Positions 1-7,613 of a stretch of 64,000 nt of DNA are shown in pieces (the first letter of the stretch is position 1; every line of letters starts with the position of its first letter). Below the pieces are notes generated by a model. That model saw only the letters and a list, made by a program, of their open reading frames with translations, was not told the DNA's origin and searched no databases. Location: NCBI GenBank assembly GCA_030430075.1, contig JAUIGN010000016.1, positions 62,001-126,000 of the forward strand, read 5' to 3'. Source of the DNA: a bacterium (lineage in GTDB: Bacteria > Planctomycetota > Planctomycetia > Pirellulales > Pirellulaceae). Position numbers and translations under genes: made by a program.

Positions 1-1
1 G

Positions 2-214
2 ACCGACGACGAACGACCCGCGCATGCTGAAGCTGTCGCAACCACGGTACCAGAACATCATGTGTACATGCTCGGCGACAATCGCAACCTTTCCAAAGAC
101 AGCCGGCACTTCGGGCCGATCCATTTGCGGGACATCATCGGCAACGTCGACTACAACTACTGGCCGGCCGGAACCTGGTCCCGATTCGGCATGCTGCAGC
201 CCCCGCTTCCTTAG
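2..214 (+). CDS. lepB: Signal peptidase I, C-terminal fragment
   Basis: This is the last 70 codons of a gene that begins before the window. The frame is open from base 2 and ends in TAG at 212-214. The tail contains MLGDNRNLSKDSRHFGPI, which matches box E of type I signal peptidases (GDNRxxSxDSRxxGP). The Asp-Ser-Arg part supports the Ser/Lys catalytic dyad that lies upstream, outside the window. The family is membrane-anchored, with an active site outside the cytoplasmic membrane that removes Sec/Tat signal peptides. The following DWN-type end (VDYNYWP, then WSRFG) is also typical. The family assignment is secure. The protein's full length and membrane anchors cannot be seen here. Confidence 0.9.
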   Translation, partial: TDDERPAHAEAVATTVPEHHVYMLGDNRNLSKDSRHFGPIHLRDIIGNVDYNYWPAGTWSRFGMLQPPLP

Positions 215-587
215 GCCCCTCTCTTCTGGCCCCGCCCGCCAACTGTCAAGCAGATTGAACGGCAACTCACGCGACGCCTCGACGGCCGCTCGCCTCAGGG
301 CAGCGCAATCGCGTTCAAGCCAGGAAAACGCGATCACGCGGCCAGCCCGCCTGGCCGAGACGTGACGACCGGCACTCGACCAGGTCGGGCACTTACGCGC
401 CGAACGGGACACGCCGGCCGAGCGACAATCGGTTCACAATTTCTTGCGACTTTCTTTTTCCGGCCCTGCACGAAAACCAGTCCGCACGGTACTACCACTG
501 ATGAGCCGCGACTCACGGGGAACCGCAACTCCCCACGCAACGTGAAGACTTCTTGTTTGAAACCCACTGAAGGACTCGAGGCAAATC
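215..587. other. Intergenic region, 373 bases
   Basis: No gene is supported here. It holds one GC-rich hairpin at 339-357 (CGGCCAG, loop CCCGC, CTGGCCG) without a T-tract, which could end lepB transcription. The last 30 bases carry a GAGG-type ribosome binding site for the next gene (GAGG about 8 bases before its ATG). No convincing sigma-70 promoter is visible. Confidence 0.4.
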
Positions 588-1055
588 ATGACCATTCAAC
601 GACTTGGATTTCTGGCTGTCGCCATCTTCGCGATTCTCAGCGGGCCCCACCTGGCGGTCGCGCAGAGTACCGATGCCCCCGACACACCGGATCCCGAACG
701 CATTGCCCGACGGTGTGCCGAAGCGGTCAACCGAATCGCCGACCGGTGCGTCGCGGCCAACGGCGAAACGGCCCGCAGGTGTATCCGCCACATCAATGAA
801 CTGCTGGAGGCGGGTGACGTCGAGGGAGCCCGCCGCGCCGCCCACCGTTGCCTGAACGTAATCGAAGAACGGTCGGATGACTGCGTCGCCGAAATTCACC
901 AGCGGTGCAGGGAATGCATCCGTGTCCTCGTCCGGTTGGGCGAACCCGAGTTAGCTCGACGCCTGCACCACATCTGCGAAGAAGCTGTTGAGCGGGTTCG
1001 CCATTCCCAACGGCGGGCCAGCAACGCAATTCGCTCGCAGTTCGACGACGTGTGA
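588..1055 (+). CDS. Cys-rich helical secreted protein, unknown function
   Basis: The family was not recognised. Residues 1-26 form a signal peptide (hydrophobic stretch LAVAIFAILSGPHLAVA, then AQS), so the protein is predicted to be exported. The mature part is about 130 residues, strongly helical, Arg/Glu-rich, and has eight cysteines. An internal duplication is visible: CIRHINELLEAGDVEGARR near residue 65 is echoed by CIRVLVRLGEPELARR near residue 109, and each copy ends in a H-x-C (HRC, HIC). The even number of Cys suggests disulfides or metal or haem-like packing, which is an inference. The start is fixed by an ATG with GAGG about 8 bases upstream. It stands alone between lepB and a sigma-factor gene, so context gives no function. 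Confidence 0.7.
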   Translation: MTIQRLGFLAVAIFAILSGPHLAVAQSTDAPDTPDPERIARRCAEAVNRIADRCVAANGETARRCIRHINELLEAGDVEGARRAAHRCLNVIEERSDDCVAEIHQRCRECIRVLVRLGEPELARRLHHICEEAVERVRHSQRRASNAIRSQFDDV

Positions 1056-1541
1056 CACTGACCGTTCATTGCGGAGCCGGTTTGTGCGTCGTTCCCCCTC
1101 CCTTGTCACTTGCTGGCCAGGGAGGGGGACTCCGCATGCGCGGGCCCGCCGGAGCCCAACTTCCCGAACAATGCGAGCGATTCCCAGATTGTGAACCCTG
1201 GAAGATCGCTGTACGCTGGAACGATTCAATACGCACCCTCAGGCGAATGTGGACTCGTAAGACAACCGAATACGTCCTGGACGACGACCTTTGACTGGCG
1301 GCTTTGCCGGAAGTGCGGTGCATGCGCGAGGGAAACCGGGTCGTGACACGGCCCTTGCCAGTGCGGCGGGAGAGGTCCTTGCAGCCGACACGTACCAAAC
1401 GCAACTTCCGCAATGATGGAGGCGGGTTAGAGGACGTCCCACGGGCCACAAACGCGACGCTCAGCAAACGACGAGAACCGGATACGACCCGCACCATAAT
1501 TCCCCGACCTGGCGGGAAAGCGACGTGCGGTCAGAGCAAGG
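1056..1541. other. Intergenic region, 486 bases
   Basis: No coding signal is supported in any frame; the short ORFs here overlap each other and lack family features. Just before the sigma-factor gene there is a CATAAT hexamer at 1495-1500, but no good -35 partner stands 16-18 bases upstream. I see no ECF-type autoregulatory promoter and no hairpin worth naming. Confidence 0.3.
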
Positions 1542-2168
1542 GTGGCGGATTTGGTACACCACGACGAGGAACGGCATTTGATCGCAGCGCTGCTGGCCCG
1601 CGATCGGAATGCCTGGTCTGAATTCGTGCAGCGATTTCAGGGGCTGGTCTACGCGCGGGTTGCGCGGACCGCCATGGAATTCAATCGCCGTCTGGACCGG
1701 TCGGAGATCGAAGATGTGTGTGCCGAGATCTTCGCCTCGCTGGTCGAGAATGATTGTGCGAGCTTGCGTCGCTTCGAGGGCCGCAGCAGCCTGACCACGT
1801 GGCTCGCCGTGATTTCCCGTCGACGATGCCTAAAATGGATGCAGCGAAGAATCGAACGGCAAGCGCATGGCAATCAGAGGTTGGAAGAACTCCCCTCACC
1901 AGACCTCGAAGCCGGCGGATCGGAAGACATCCTGGCGGCGGTCGTGCAAACGGAAGATCGCGATCGCCTGCGGGAGATGCTGCAGCAACTGAGCGACGGG
2001 GACCGGTCGGTTCTGCAACGATTCTTCTTCGACGGCTATAGCTATGCGGATATCAGCCGCGAGTTGGGAATCTCGATCAATACGGTGGGCCCCAAACTAC
2101 GTCGTGCACAACTGCGTTTAAGAAAACTGATGGAGGCGGATGGATCGCCGTCCGTCGAGAAGAACTGA
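1542..2168 (+). CDS. ECF-type RNA polymerase sigma factor
   Basis: A 208-residue sigma-70 family protein made only of region 2 and region 4, as in ECF sigma factors. Region 2 (about residues 20-105) includes the segment around IEDVCAEIFASLVEND and the region 2.3/2.4 helix FEGRSSLTTWLAVISRRRC. Region 4 (about 150-200) carries the helix-turn-helix YSYADISRELGISINTVG followed by KLRRAQLRLRKL. The start is GTG. There is no strong Shine-Dalgarno, and planctomycete starts are often weak. It should direct RNA polymerase to a small regulon. The next gene, 64 bases downstream on the same strand, looks like its membrane anti-sigma partner, so the two probably form a sense-and-respond pair. The ECF subgroup was not determined. 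Confidence 0.88.
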   Translation: MADLVHHDEERHLIAALLARDRNAWSEFVQRFQGLVYARVARTAMEFNRRLDRSEIEDVCAEIFASLVENDCASLRRFEGRSSLTTWLAVISRRRCLKWMQRRIERQAHGNQRLEELPSPDLEAGGSEDILAAVVQTEDRDRLREMLQQLSDGDRSVLQRFFFDGYSYADISRELGISINTVGPKLRRAQLRLRKLMEADGSPSVEKN

Positions 2169-2232
2169 ACTGGGGCTGTTTTCAAGATGACTCCGAAGTC
2201 GAGCTGCGGGCGAGAGCGAGCTGGGTCGCACC

Positions 2233-4302
2233 ATGCGTGAACCGCGAGGGTCGTTAATCTACTTGATGCGATTTCTGGAGGGACACCTGTCCGCTTCCGA
2301 GACCGCCGCTGCGCGCCGCCGGCTCGAAAGTCCGGAATGGCAATCGGCCTGGCAACGGCTGCAACTGGCCGCCGTCGACACCGACCTGCCGTTCACGCCG
2401 GTTGAATCAAACAGCTTGCCGGCGGAAACCATGGCCGCCTTTCTGGAAGGCACCTTGGAACCCAAGGAATCCGCTCGAGTCGAACGGGATTGCTGGAATG
2501 CTCCTCAGCTCCTGCGCGAATTCGTGAGCACTTATCGCTTTTTGCATTGCGAGCCTGCCTCCGCCGGGCCGCTCGCCGACCAGCCATCCGCAGCGGTAAC
2601 CCAACGCCTGCAGGCCCTGTTCCCGGACCGTGATTCGGAACCACCCACGGCAACTGGCGAGAACGGCCAGGGGACGGCCACGATGACGAGCCCGGTCGCA
2701 GCGGCTCCGGATTCCGCAGACCGACTACGACCTGCGGCTGGCCCCACCCCGGCGGACCTGCCTGTCGTTACACCGGTCAAGCGTGTTCGCCGAGGACGAC
2801 GGCGGCGGACACGGAAGTGGGTCGTTTACGCGGCAACCGTCCTGATCGGCCTGGGCCTGGGCATCAGCGCGATGATGATCCTGAGCCGGATCCGCGCCGG
2901 GGGCGATGGCCTGCCTGACGAGGTTGCGACTCCCGTCGACGGCGACCGCTTTCAACCGCCGCCGGTCGTCCCGCGCCCATCTCCACCGCCGCCCGGCCCT
3001 GCGGGCGACTTGCCGGCCTCCGACGCGATGGAGTCCGGTTCGCCAGAGCCGCGATTGCCGGTCGAGCCGTTCGATCTGGTCGATGACGACACGCCCTCGC
3101 GTCCGGCCCCACGACCTGATCGGCGGCCCGCACCAAGGCGTCCTGTGCGCCGTCCTCCGACCGTGGCGACCGACAGCCCGCCGGAATCGACCGATGGCAC
3201 GCTGGTCATGGACTGGGAAAAAATTGAAGGCTTGCTGGTCGCCCGCCATGAGGCCCGCCAGCCCTGGCACGGTCCCCTTGCCGACACGCATCGCGGGGCG
3301 GCCGCCAGCTACGCAACGCTACCCGGAAGCTGGGCCATGGCCAAAACGAACCATGGCCGAATCGTTCTGGCAGCCGATACGGAAGTTCATGTCGACGGCC
3401 GTTCCGACGCGATCGAAGTCGACGTGACCCGTGGCCAGTTCGCGGTTTCCGAACTGCCCCCGGATCAACAGGTCGATTTGCGGGTCGGCGCGTCGAGCTG
3501 GATCATCCAGCCGATGGAGGCGGATACGGCCATTGGCTGCACGGTGTTTGCCCGCCAATCGCCGCTTGCCGGACAGTCGTCGTCGAGCGGCCGGGCTGGG
3601 ACCGCCCGTGAATCCCAATTGATCGTGCGCCGCGGCCGGGTCTTCGTGGCCGGTGTCGAGGTTGCTGCCGGTCGTCAGGTTGTGTTAGCCGATGGCGGGC
3701 TCGGCCAATCAACGCCCATCGAGTCGAACACCGGCTGGTTTACGCGTCCGGAAGCCGGCTCGAAAGTGCCCGCCGCAATGCGCCAAGAATTGCTCATCAG
3801 CCGGGATGTGAGGGCGGACCTGAATCGCATTTGGCGAACCGACGACCACCCCGCTCGGCTGATCGCCGCCCAATGGTCCCTGGCCATCGACACGGACCAG
3901 ACGCTGGGCCAGGCCCTGGCCGCACGTGATGCCAAGGTTCGCCTGCTGGCCCTCAATTGGCTCGTCTCCTGCCACCCCAACGATCCCCGCGTGCTTCTGG
4001 CGCTCCGCGCGCTCGCACGGCAAACGGGTGATCCCCAGATGGTGCGAAATGTTCTGAGCTGGCTGCGATCCGCCCGCACCGGCACTCGCTTGACCCGCGC
4101 CGACGCCGATCGGATGGTTGCCGGCCTGCGCAGCGACCATCTGGCGATCCGCCAGACGGCGGCATTCTTTCTGCAGAAGGCATTCGGCCCGCTGGTCACA
4201 TTCGACCCGGCCTCGGGTCCGCTTGCGCGCCAGCGCGCATCAAGAGAGTGGACTGCGGTACTCAACCGCCTCGAGCGGGCCAATCGGCTCGGTTCACCCT
4301 GA
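2233..4302 (+). CDS. Membrane anti-sigma/FecR-like regulator with C-terminal helical repeats
   Basis: This 689-residue protein follows the ECF sigma gene. The N-terminal 110 residues, predicted cytoplasmic, contain two copies of an anti-sigma-like motif (LMRFLEGHLSASE and MAAFLEGTLEPKE). They resemble the GxLs-x-E part of zinc-binding anti-sigma domains but lack the HxxxCxxC ligands. After a basic patch (RRGRRRRTRK) one membrane helix spans about residues 193-217 (VYAATVLIGLGLGISAMMI). A Pro-rich linker of about 100 residues follows. Then comes a beta-rich FecR-like segment (about 370-490, IVLAADTEVHVDG onward) and a C-terminal helical, HEAT-like stretch (about 540-670). Role, by inference: it holds the sigma factor at the membrane and releases it on an outside signal. 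It could also be a general structural regulator. Confidence 0.6.
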   Translation: MREPRGSLIYLMRFLEGHLSASETAAARRRLESPEWQSAWQRLQLAAVDTDLPFTPVESNSLPAETMAAFLEGTLEPKESARVERDCWNAPQLLREFVSTYRFLHCEPASAGPLADQPSAAVTQRLQALFPDRDSEPPTATGENGQGTATMTSPVAAAPDSADRLRPAAGPTPADLPVVTPVKRVRRGRRRRTRKWVVYAATVLIGLGLGISAMMILSRIRAGGDGLPDEVATPVDGDRFQPPPVVPRPSPPPPGPAGDLPASDAMESGSPEPRLPVEPFDLVDDDTPSRPAPRPDRRPAPRRPVRRPPTVATDSPPESTDGTLVMDWEKIEGLLVARHEARQPWHGPLADTHRGAAASYATLPGSWAMAKTNHGRIVLAADTEVHVDGRSDAIEVDVTRGQFAVSELPPDQQVDLRVGASSWIIQPMEADTAIGCTVFARQSPLAGQSSSSGRAGTARESQLIVRRGRVFVAGVEVAAGRQVVLADGGLGQSTPIESNTGWFTRPEAGSKVPAAMRQELLISRDVRADLNRIWRTDDHPARLIAAQWSLAIDTDQTLGQALAARDAKVRLLALNWLVSCHPNDPRVLLALRALARQTGDPQMVRNVLSWLRSARTGTRLTRADADRMVAGLRSDHLAIRQTAAFFLQKAFGPLVTFDPASGPLARQRASREWTAVLNRLERANRLGSP

Positions 4303-4458
4303 TTGCCGCCGCCTCGGTTGTCGGTCATGCTGGGCATCACATCACACGGGTCGACAGGCGCCGGGCCGAGTGGAGGCGGGCTGCCGAGGCACCGCCGGCC
4401 GCAACGCGCGCGAACCTCGATTTGACATATTGCTGTACACAACGTGAGGCGCTGGCTC

Positions 4459-7419
4459 ATGGCGACAGTTCGAGAATGGCTGGATTCCCACAGCCTCGAA
4501 TCAATTCAGGTGGAACCGGGCTTCGCCAGTCAACCTTGGGCACCCAACGAGCACGATCGGCAAGCCGCCTGGCTGCTCTACACAGAGATGCGGACGCGGG
4601 TCGTGACCCAACCCCTGCATTTTCGCTCGGGCGATGAAGCGGCCGCGTTGGACAGCATCTACCAGCTCTTCGGTATAAGCCGCCAGGCGATGATGACCGG
4701 GGCTCAGGAGGACCAGAATTGTCGTTTGTTTGCCAACCTGACCACGGTCGTTCTGAACCAGGTCGTGCGTCCGTTTACGGCGAAGTGGCACAAGCGGAAC
4801 ACGACCGGCCGGATGAGCTACGAGGATGACTGTCACGAGTTTCGACTCGAATTGAACCGCCTTCAGGAGACGCTGCGACCGTTCCAATCCGCGCTTGGCG
4901 CGATGGCGGAGGGCGCAGACTTCGTGAAGGGAACGGAGTCTGGCATGGTGGTGGCCGCTCAACGTGCCGATGACAGGCAGGGCGGCTCGGAGACGGAGAA
5001 GACGACGTGCGCCTGGGAATCGGCAGAACAGGCGGTGGTCGCCGAGGTGAAGGCTGACCAGGCCTCCAAGTGGCCGACCACTTCCTGGGATCGACGGGCG
5101 CGTGCCTTAGACGCCATCGAGATCGAGCTGCCGGGGCGAACCGCTTTCAGCGACGCGGTGCCGGTCGCGGTCCAACAGGACATTCGTGAGGCGGAGCGAG
5201 AAGAGATCACGCGGCGGCGGGTGGCCGTGAATGCGAATCGGGACGATGCGAATCTGGATAGGCACGAACCACGCCGCAAGCATCTGCAAGTCCCATCGGA
5301 AACGCAGCCGGAACTCACCGACCTGACGGGGCTGGCGATCTCCGGCGGCGGAATCCGCTCGGCCACGTTCTCCCTGGGCGCAATCCAACGCCTGGCGGAG
5401 CAGGGGGTGCTGAGCGAATTCGACTACCTGTCGACCGTCTCCGGCGGCGGGTACACAGGGTCGTTTCTCAGTTCCTACCTGAACACCCCGAACCCGGAAG
5501 TCGGCGTGGAGCGAGGAAACTTTCCTTTCCGAACGGGCCGGCCAATCGAGTCGGCGGCAATGCAGAGTATTCGGAATCACGGTAAGTACCTCGTCTTCGG
5601 CGGCCTGCGGAAACTGCAGATGTTCGGGCTGGCGATCCTCGGCGTGGTGACCAACCTGGTTGTCTTGTCCAGCCTGGTGGTTGCTGCCGTCCTGGCCACG
5701 AAATGGCTGATCGGTGACCAGCTGATGGCCGTCTGCACCGATGGGGCGGGCCCGCGTTTGCTGACCGGCCCCTTTGTGGCCCTTTGGTGGACCACGTTGG
5801 CAGCGGCCGTCGGTCTCTCCGGGTTGTTGTCGATGGTCTACACCGTCGGCAGTTGGATGCCGAACAGTCGCCGGTTCGATCGCTTCACGCGTCTTTATGA
5901 AGGCGCTTCGTTGCTCGCCTTCGTCGTCTTCCTCGCCACGACCGCCTTCAACGCCTTACCGTTTCTGGCGTACGGGTTTCACCAGATCTATCCCGATCTT
6001 GACGAGAAGCAGATTGGAGCCGTCGATTGGGTCGTGCTGGGAGCCGGGCTGACGTCCTTCCTGTCGCCCCTGCTGGGCCTGATTCAAAAACTGGGAAAAT
6101 GGGTGCTGCCGGTTTTCATGCTGCTGCTCGGCCTCTCCGGCCCAGTGATCCTGTTTGGTGCCTATTTCGTTCTCCTGGAACGGTTCGTCATCCAGCCATC
6201 GCCCGACCAATCGTCCTGGTACTGGTTGGGCGGGATGCTGGGCTTTCCGCTGGCCTATGGACTCTTCCTGCTCAACATCAACTTCAATTCGCCCCATCGC
6301 TTTTACCGGAATCGTCTCAGCGATGCGTTTTTGCTCAAACCTCCGCCCGAATTCTCCACAGATGCGGGTCAACCCCAGGACCATGTGCAGACCAACGACC
6401 GGCAGATGCTGTCTCGTCTGCGCGAGCACCGCAAGGAAGTGCCATATCATTTGATCAATGCGACGCTTAATACGCCCGCGTCCGCGGACCCGGCTCTGCG
6501 CGGCCGGAAGTCGGACTTCTTTCTCTTCAGCCAACGGTACTGCGGCAGTGCGCTCAGCGGCTATCACCCGACACGCTCGATCGAGCGGCTGGATGGCCAT
6601 GTGAACCTGGGGACCGCAATGTCGATTTCCGCGGCCGCCGTCGCCCCGCAAATGGGAACGATGCCTTTCGGCAGTGCCGCGTTCCTGCTCACCCTGCTGA
6701 ACATCCGGCTCGGATACTGGCTGCGCAATCCGGGTCGAATCGTCGTTTGGGACCTGGTAACCCGCTGGCTGCACGTTCCCAGCGTCCTGTACCTGTACCG
6801 CGAAATGTTCAGCCGCGTCGACGAGAAAACGCCGTTCATCAACCTCTCCGACGGCGGCCACCTGGAGAATCTGGGGATGTACGAGCTGCTGCGTCGCCGC
6901 TGCAAGTTCATTGTCGCCATCGAAGGTGAGGCCGATCCACAGATGCGGTGTGGCAGCCTGATGAAGCTGATTCGGAAGGCCAGCATCGACCTGGGCGTCA
7001 CGGTCAACTTTGAAATCGACGACTTCCAACTCCAGGACAACGGCATGGCCCGTTCCTGTTTTCAGGTCGGCGTCATCGACTACGGGCCGCGTCCCCAGGG
7101 GGCGGCGCCCGATTCTGACACGGCAGAGGCGCAGCCAGCGAAGAACCACGACATGGGCATCCTGATCTATCTGAAGAACGCCATGATCGGCAACGAAAGC
7201 GTTGCGCTGAAAGACTACCGATTGAACAATCCGCCGTTTCCGCACCAATCGACGGCGGACCAGTTTTTCGATGAGGACCAGTTCGAGTCATTCCGCGCGC
7301 TCGGCTATCACGTTGCCGGCGAGGCGATGCGAGCCGAGCTGTTCGGGGGAAAAACACCCGACCCGCTCGATTTGCAGCAATGGGCAGACGTGCTCGTCAG
7401 GAACATCTTCAGCGACTGA
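4459..7419 (+). CDS. Patatin-like phospholipase with about six membrane helices
   Basis: Patatin-type lipid acyl hydrolase, 986 residues from the ATG chosen here; GAGG lies 9 bases upstream, and a GTG at 4444 is the alternative. The oxyanion loop is SGGGIRSATFSLGAI (about residue 292). The nucleophile elbow is LSTVSGGGYTGSF, with Ser near residue 327. The catalytic Asp is in LSDGGHLENLGMYELL (about 797). Between Ser and Asp, residues about 385-610 hold roughly six hydrophobic helices, so the catalytic site is assembled around a membrane insert. The motif AMSISAAAVAPQMG is also typical of the family. Ser and Asp are both present, so activity is plausible. The gene lies 156 bases after the anti-sigma gene. 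A related but Ser-less protein is encoded at 36003-39605. The substrate is unknown. Confidence 0.82.
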   Translation: MATVREWLDSHSLESIQVEPGFASQPWAPNEHDRQAAWLLYTEMRTRVVTQPLHFRSGDEAAALDSIYQLFGISRQAMMTGAQEDQNCRLFANLTTVVLNQVVRPFTAKWHKRNTTGRMSYEDDCHEFRLELNRLQETLRPFQSALGAMAEGADFVKGTESGMVVAAQRADDRQGGSETEKTTCAWESAEQAVVAEVKADQASKWPTTSWDRRARALDAIEIELPGRTAFSDAVPVAVQQDIREAEREEITRRRVAVNANRDDANLDRHEPRRKHLQVPSETQPELTDLTGLAISGGGIRSATFSLGAIQRLAEQGVLSEFDYLSTVSGGGYTGSFLSSYLNTPNPEVGVERGNFPFRTGRPIESAAMQSIRNHGKYLVFGGLRKLQMFGLAILGVVTNLVVLSSLVVAAVLATKWLIGDQLMAVCTDGAGPRLLTGPFVALWWTTLAAAVGLSGLLSMVYTVGSWMPNSRRFDRFTRLYEGASLLAFVVFLATTAFNALPFLAYGFHQIYPDLDEKQIGAVDWVVLGAGLTSFLSPLLGLIQKLGKWVLPVFMLLLGLSGPVILFGAYFVLLERFVIQPSPDQSSWYWLGGMLGFPLAYGLFLLNINFNSPHRFYRNRLSDAFLLKPPPEFSTDAGQPQDHVQTNDRQMLSRLREHRKEVPYHLINATLNTPASADPALRGRKSDFFLFSQRYCGSALSGYHPTRSIERLDGHVNLGTAMSISAAAVAPQMGTMPFGSAAFLLTLLNIRLGYWLRNPGRIVVWDLVTRWLHVPSVLYLYREMFSRVDEKTPFINLSDGGHLENLGMYELLRRRCKFIVAIEGEADPQMRCGSLMKLIRKASIDLGVTVNFEIDDFQLQDNGMARSCFQVGVIDYGPRPQGAAPDSDTAEAQPAKNHDMGILIYLKNAMIGNESVALKDYRLNNPPFPHQSTADQFFDEDQFESFRALGYHVAGEAMRAELFGGKTPDPLDLQQWADVLVRNIFSD

Positions 7420-7613
7420 GGTTGAGCGACAAAAGAAGGGCGATCGGGAAGGCGTTACGCGGGGCGAACTCGCGGCCGACGCTGCGAACCCCGCATCCCA
7501 CAGGCTCATCCGGCCCCATGGTCCGCCCCCGCCGGCCGGCCTGCTGGCGGCGCCGTCATCCGCCTTCCCAGCCCACTCGTCGAGGCGTGTCGTACTTGTT
7601 ACGATTTCCGGCT

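Noticed and set aside
5956-7248. 430-codon open frame on the minus strand, antisense to the patatin-like gene
   Set aside because: It has no family motif and mirrors the codon structure of the true gene. Such antisense frames are common in GC-rich sequence.
7380-7613. Upstream extension of the mutS frame
   Set aside because: The extra codons overlap the end of the patatin gene and have no MutS similarity; the ATG at 7614 starts the family sequence.
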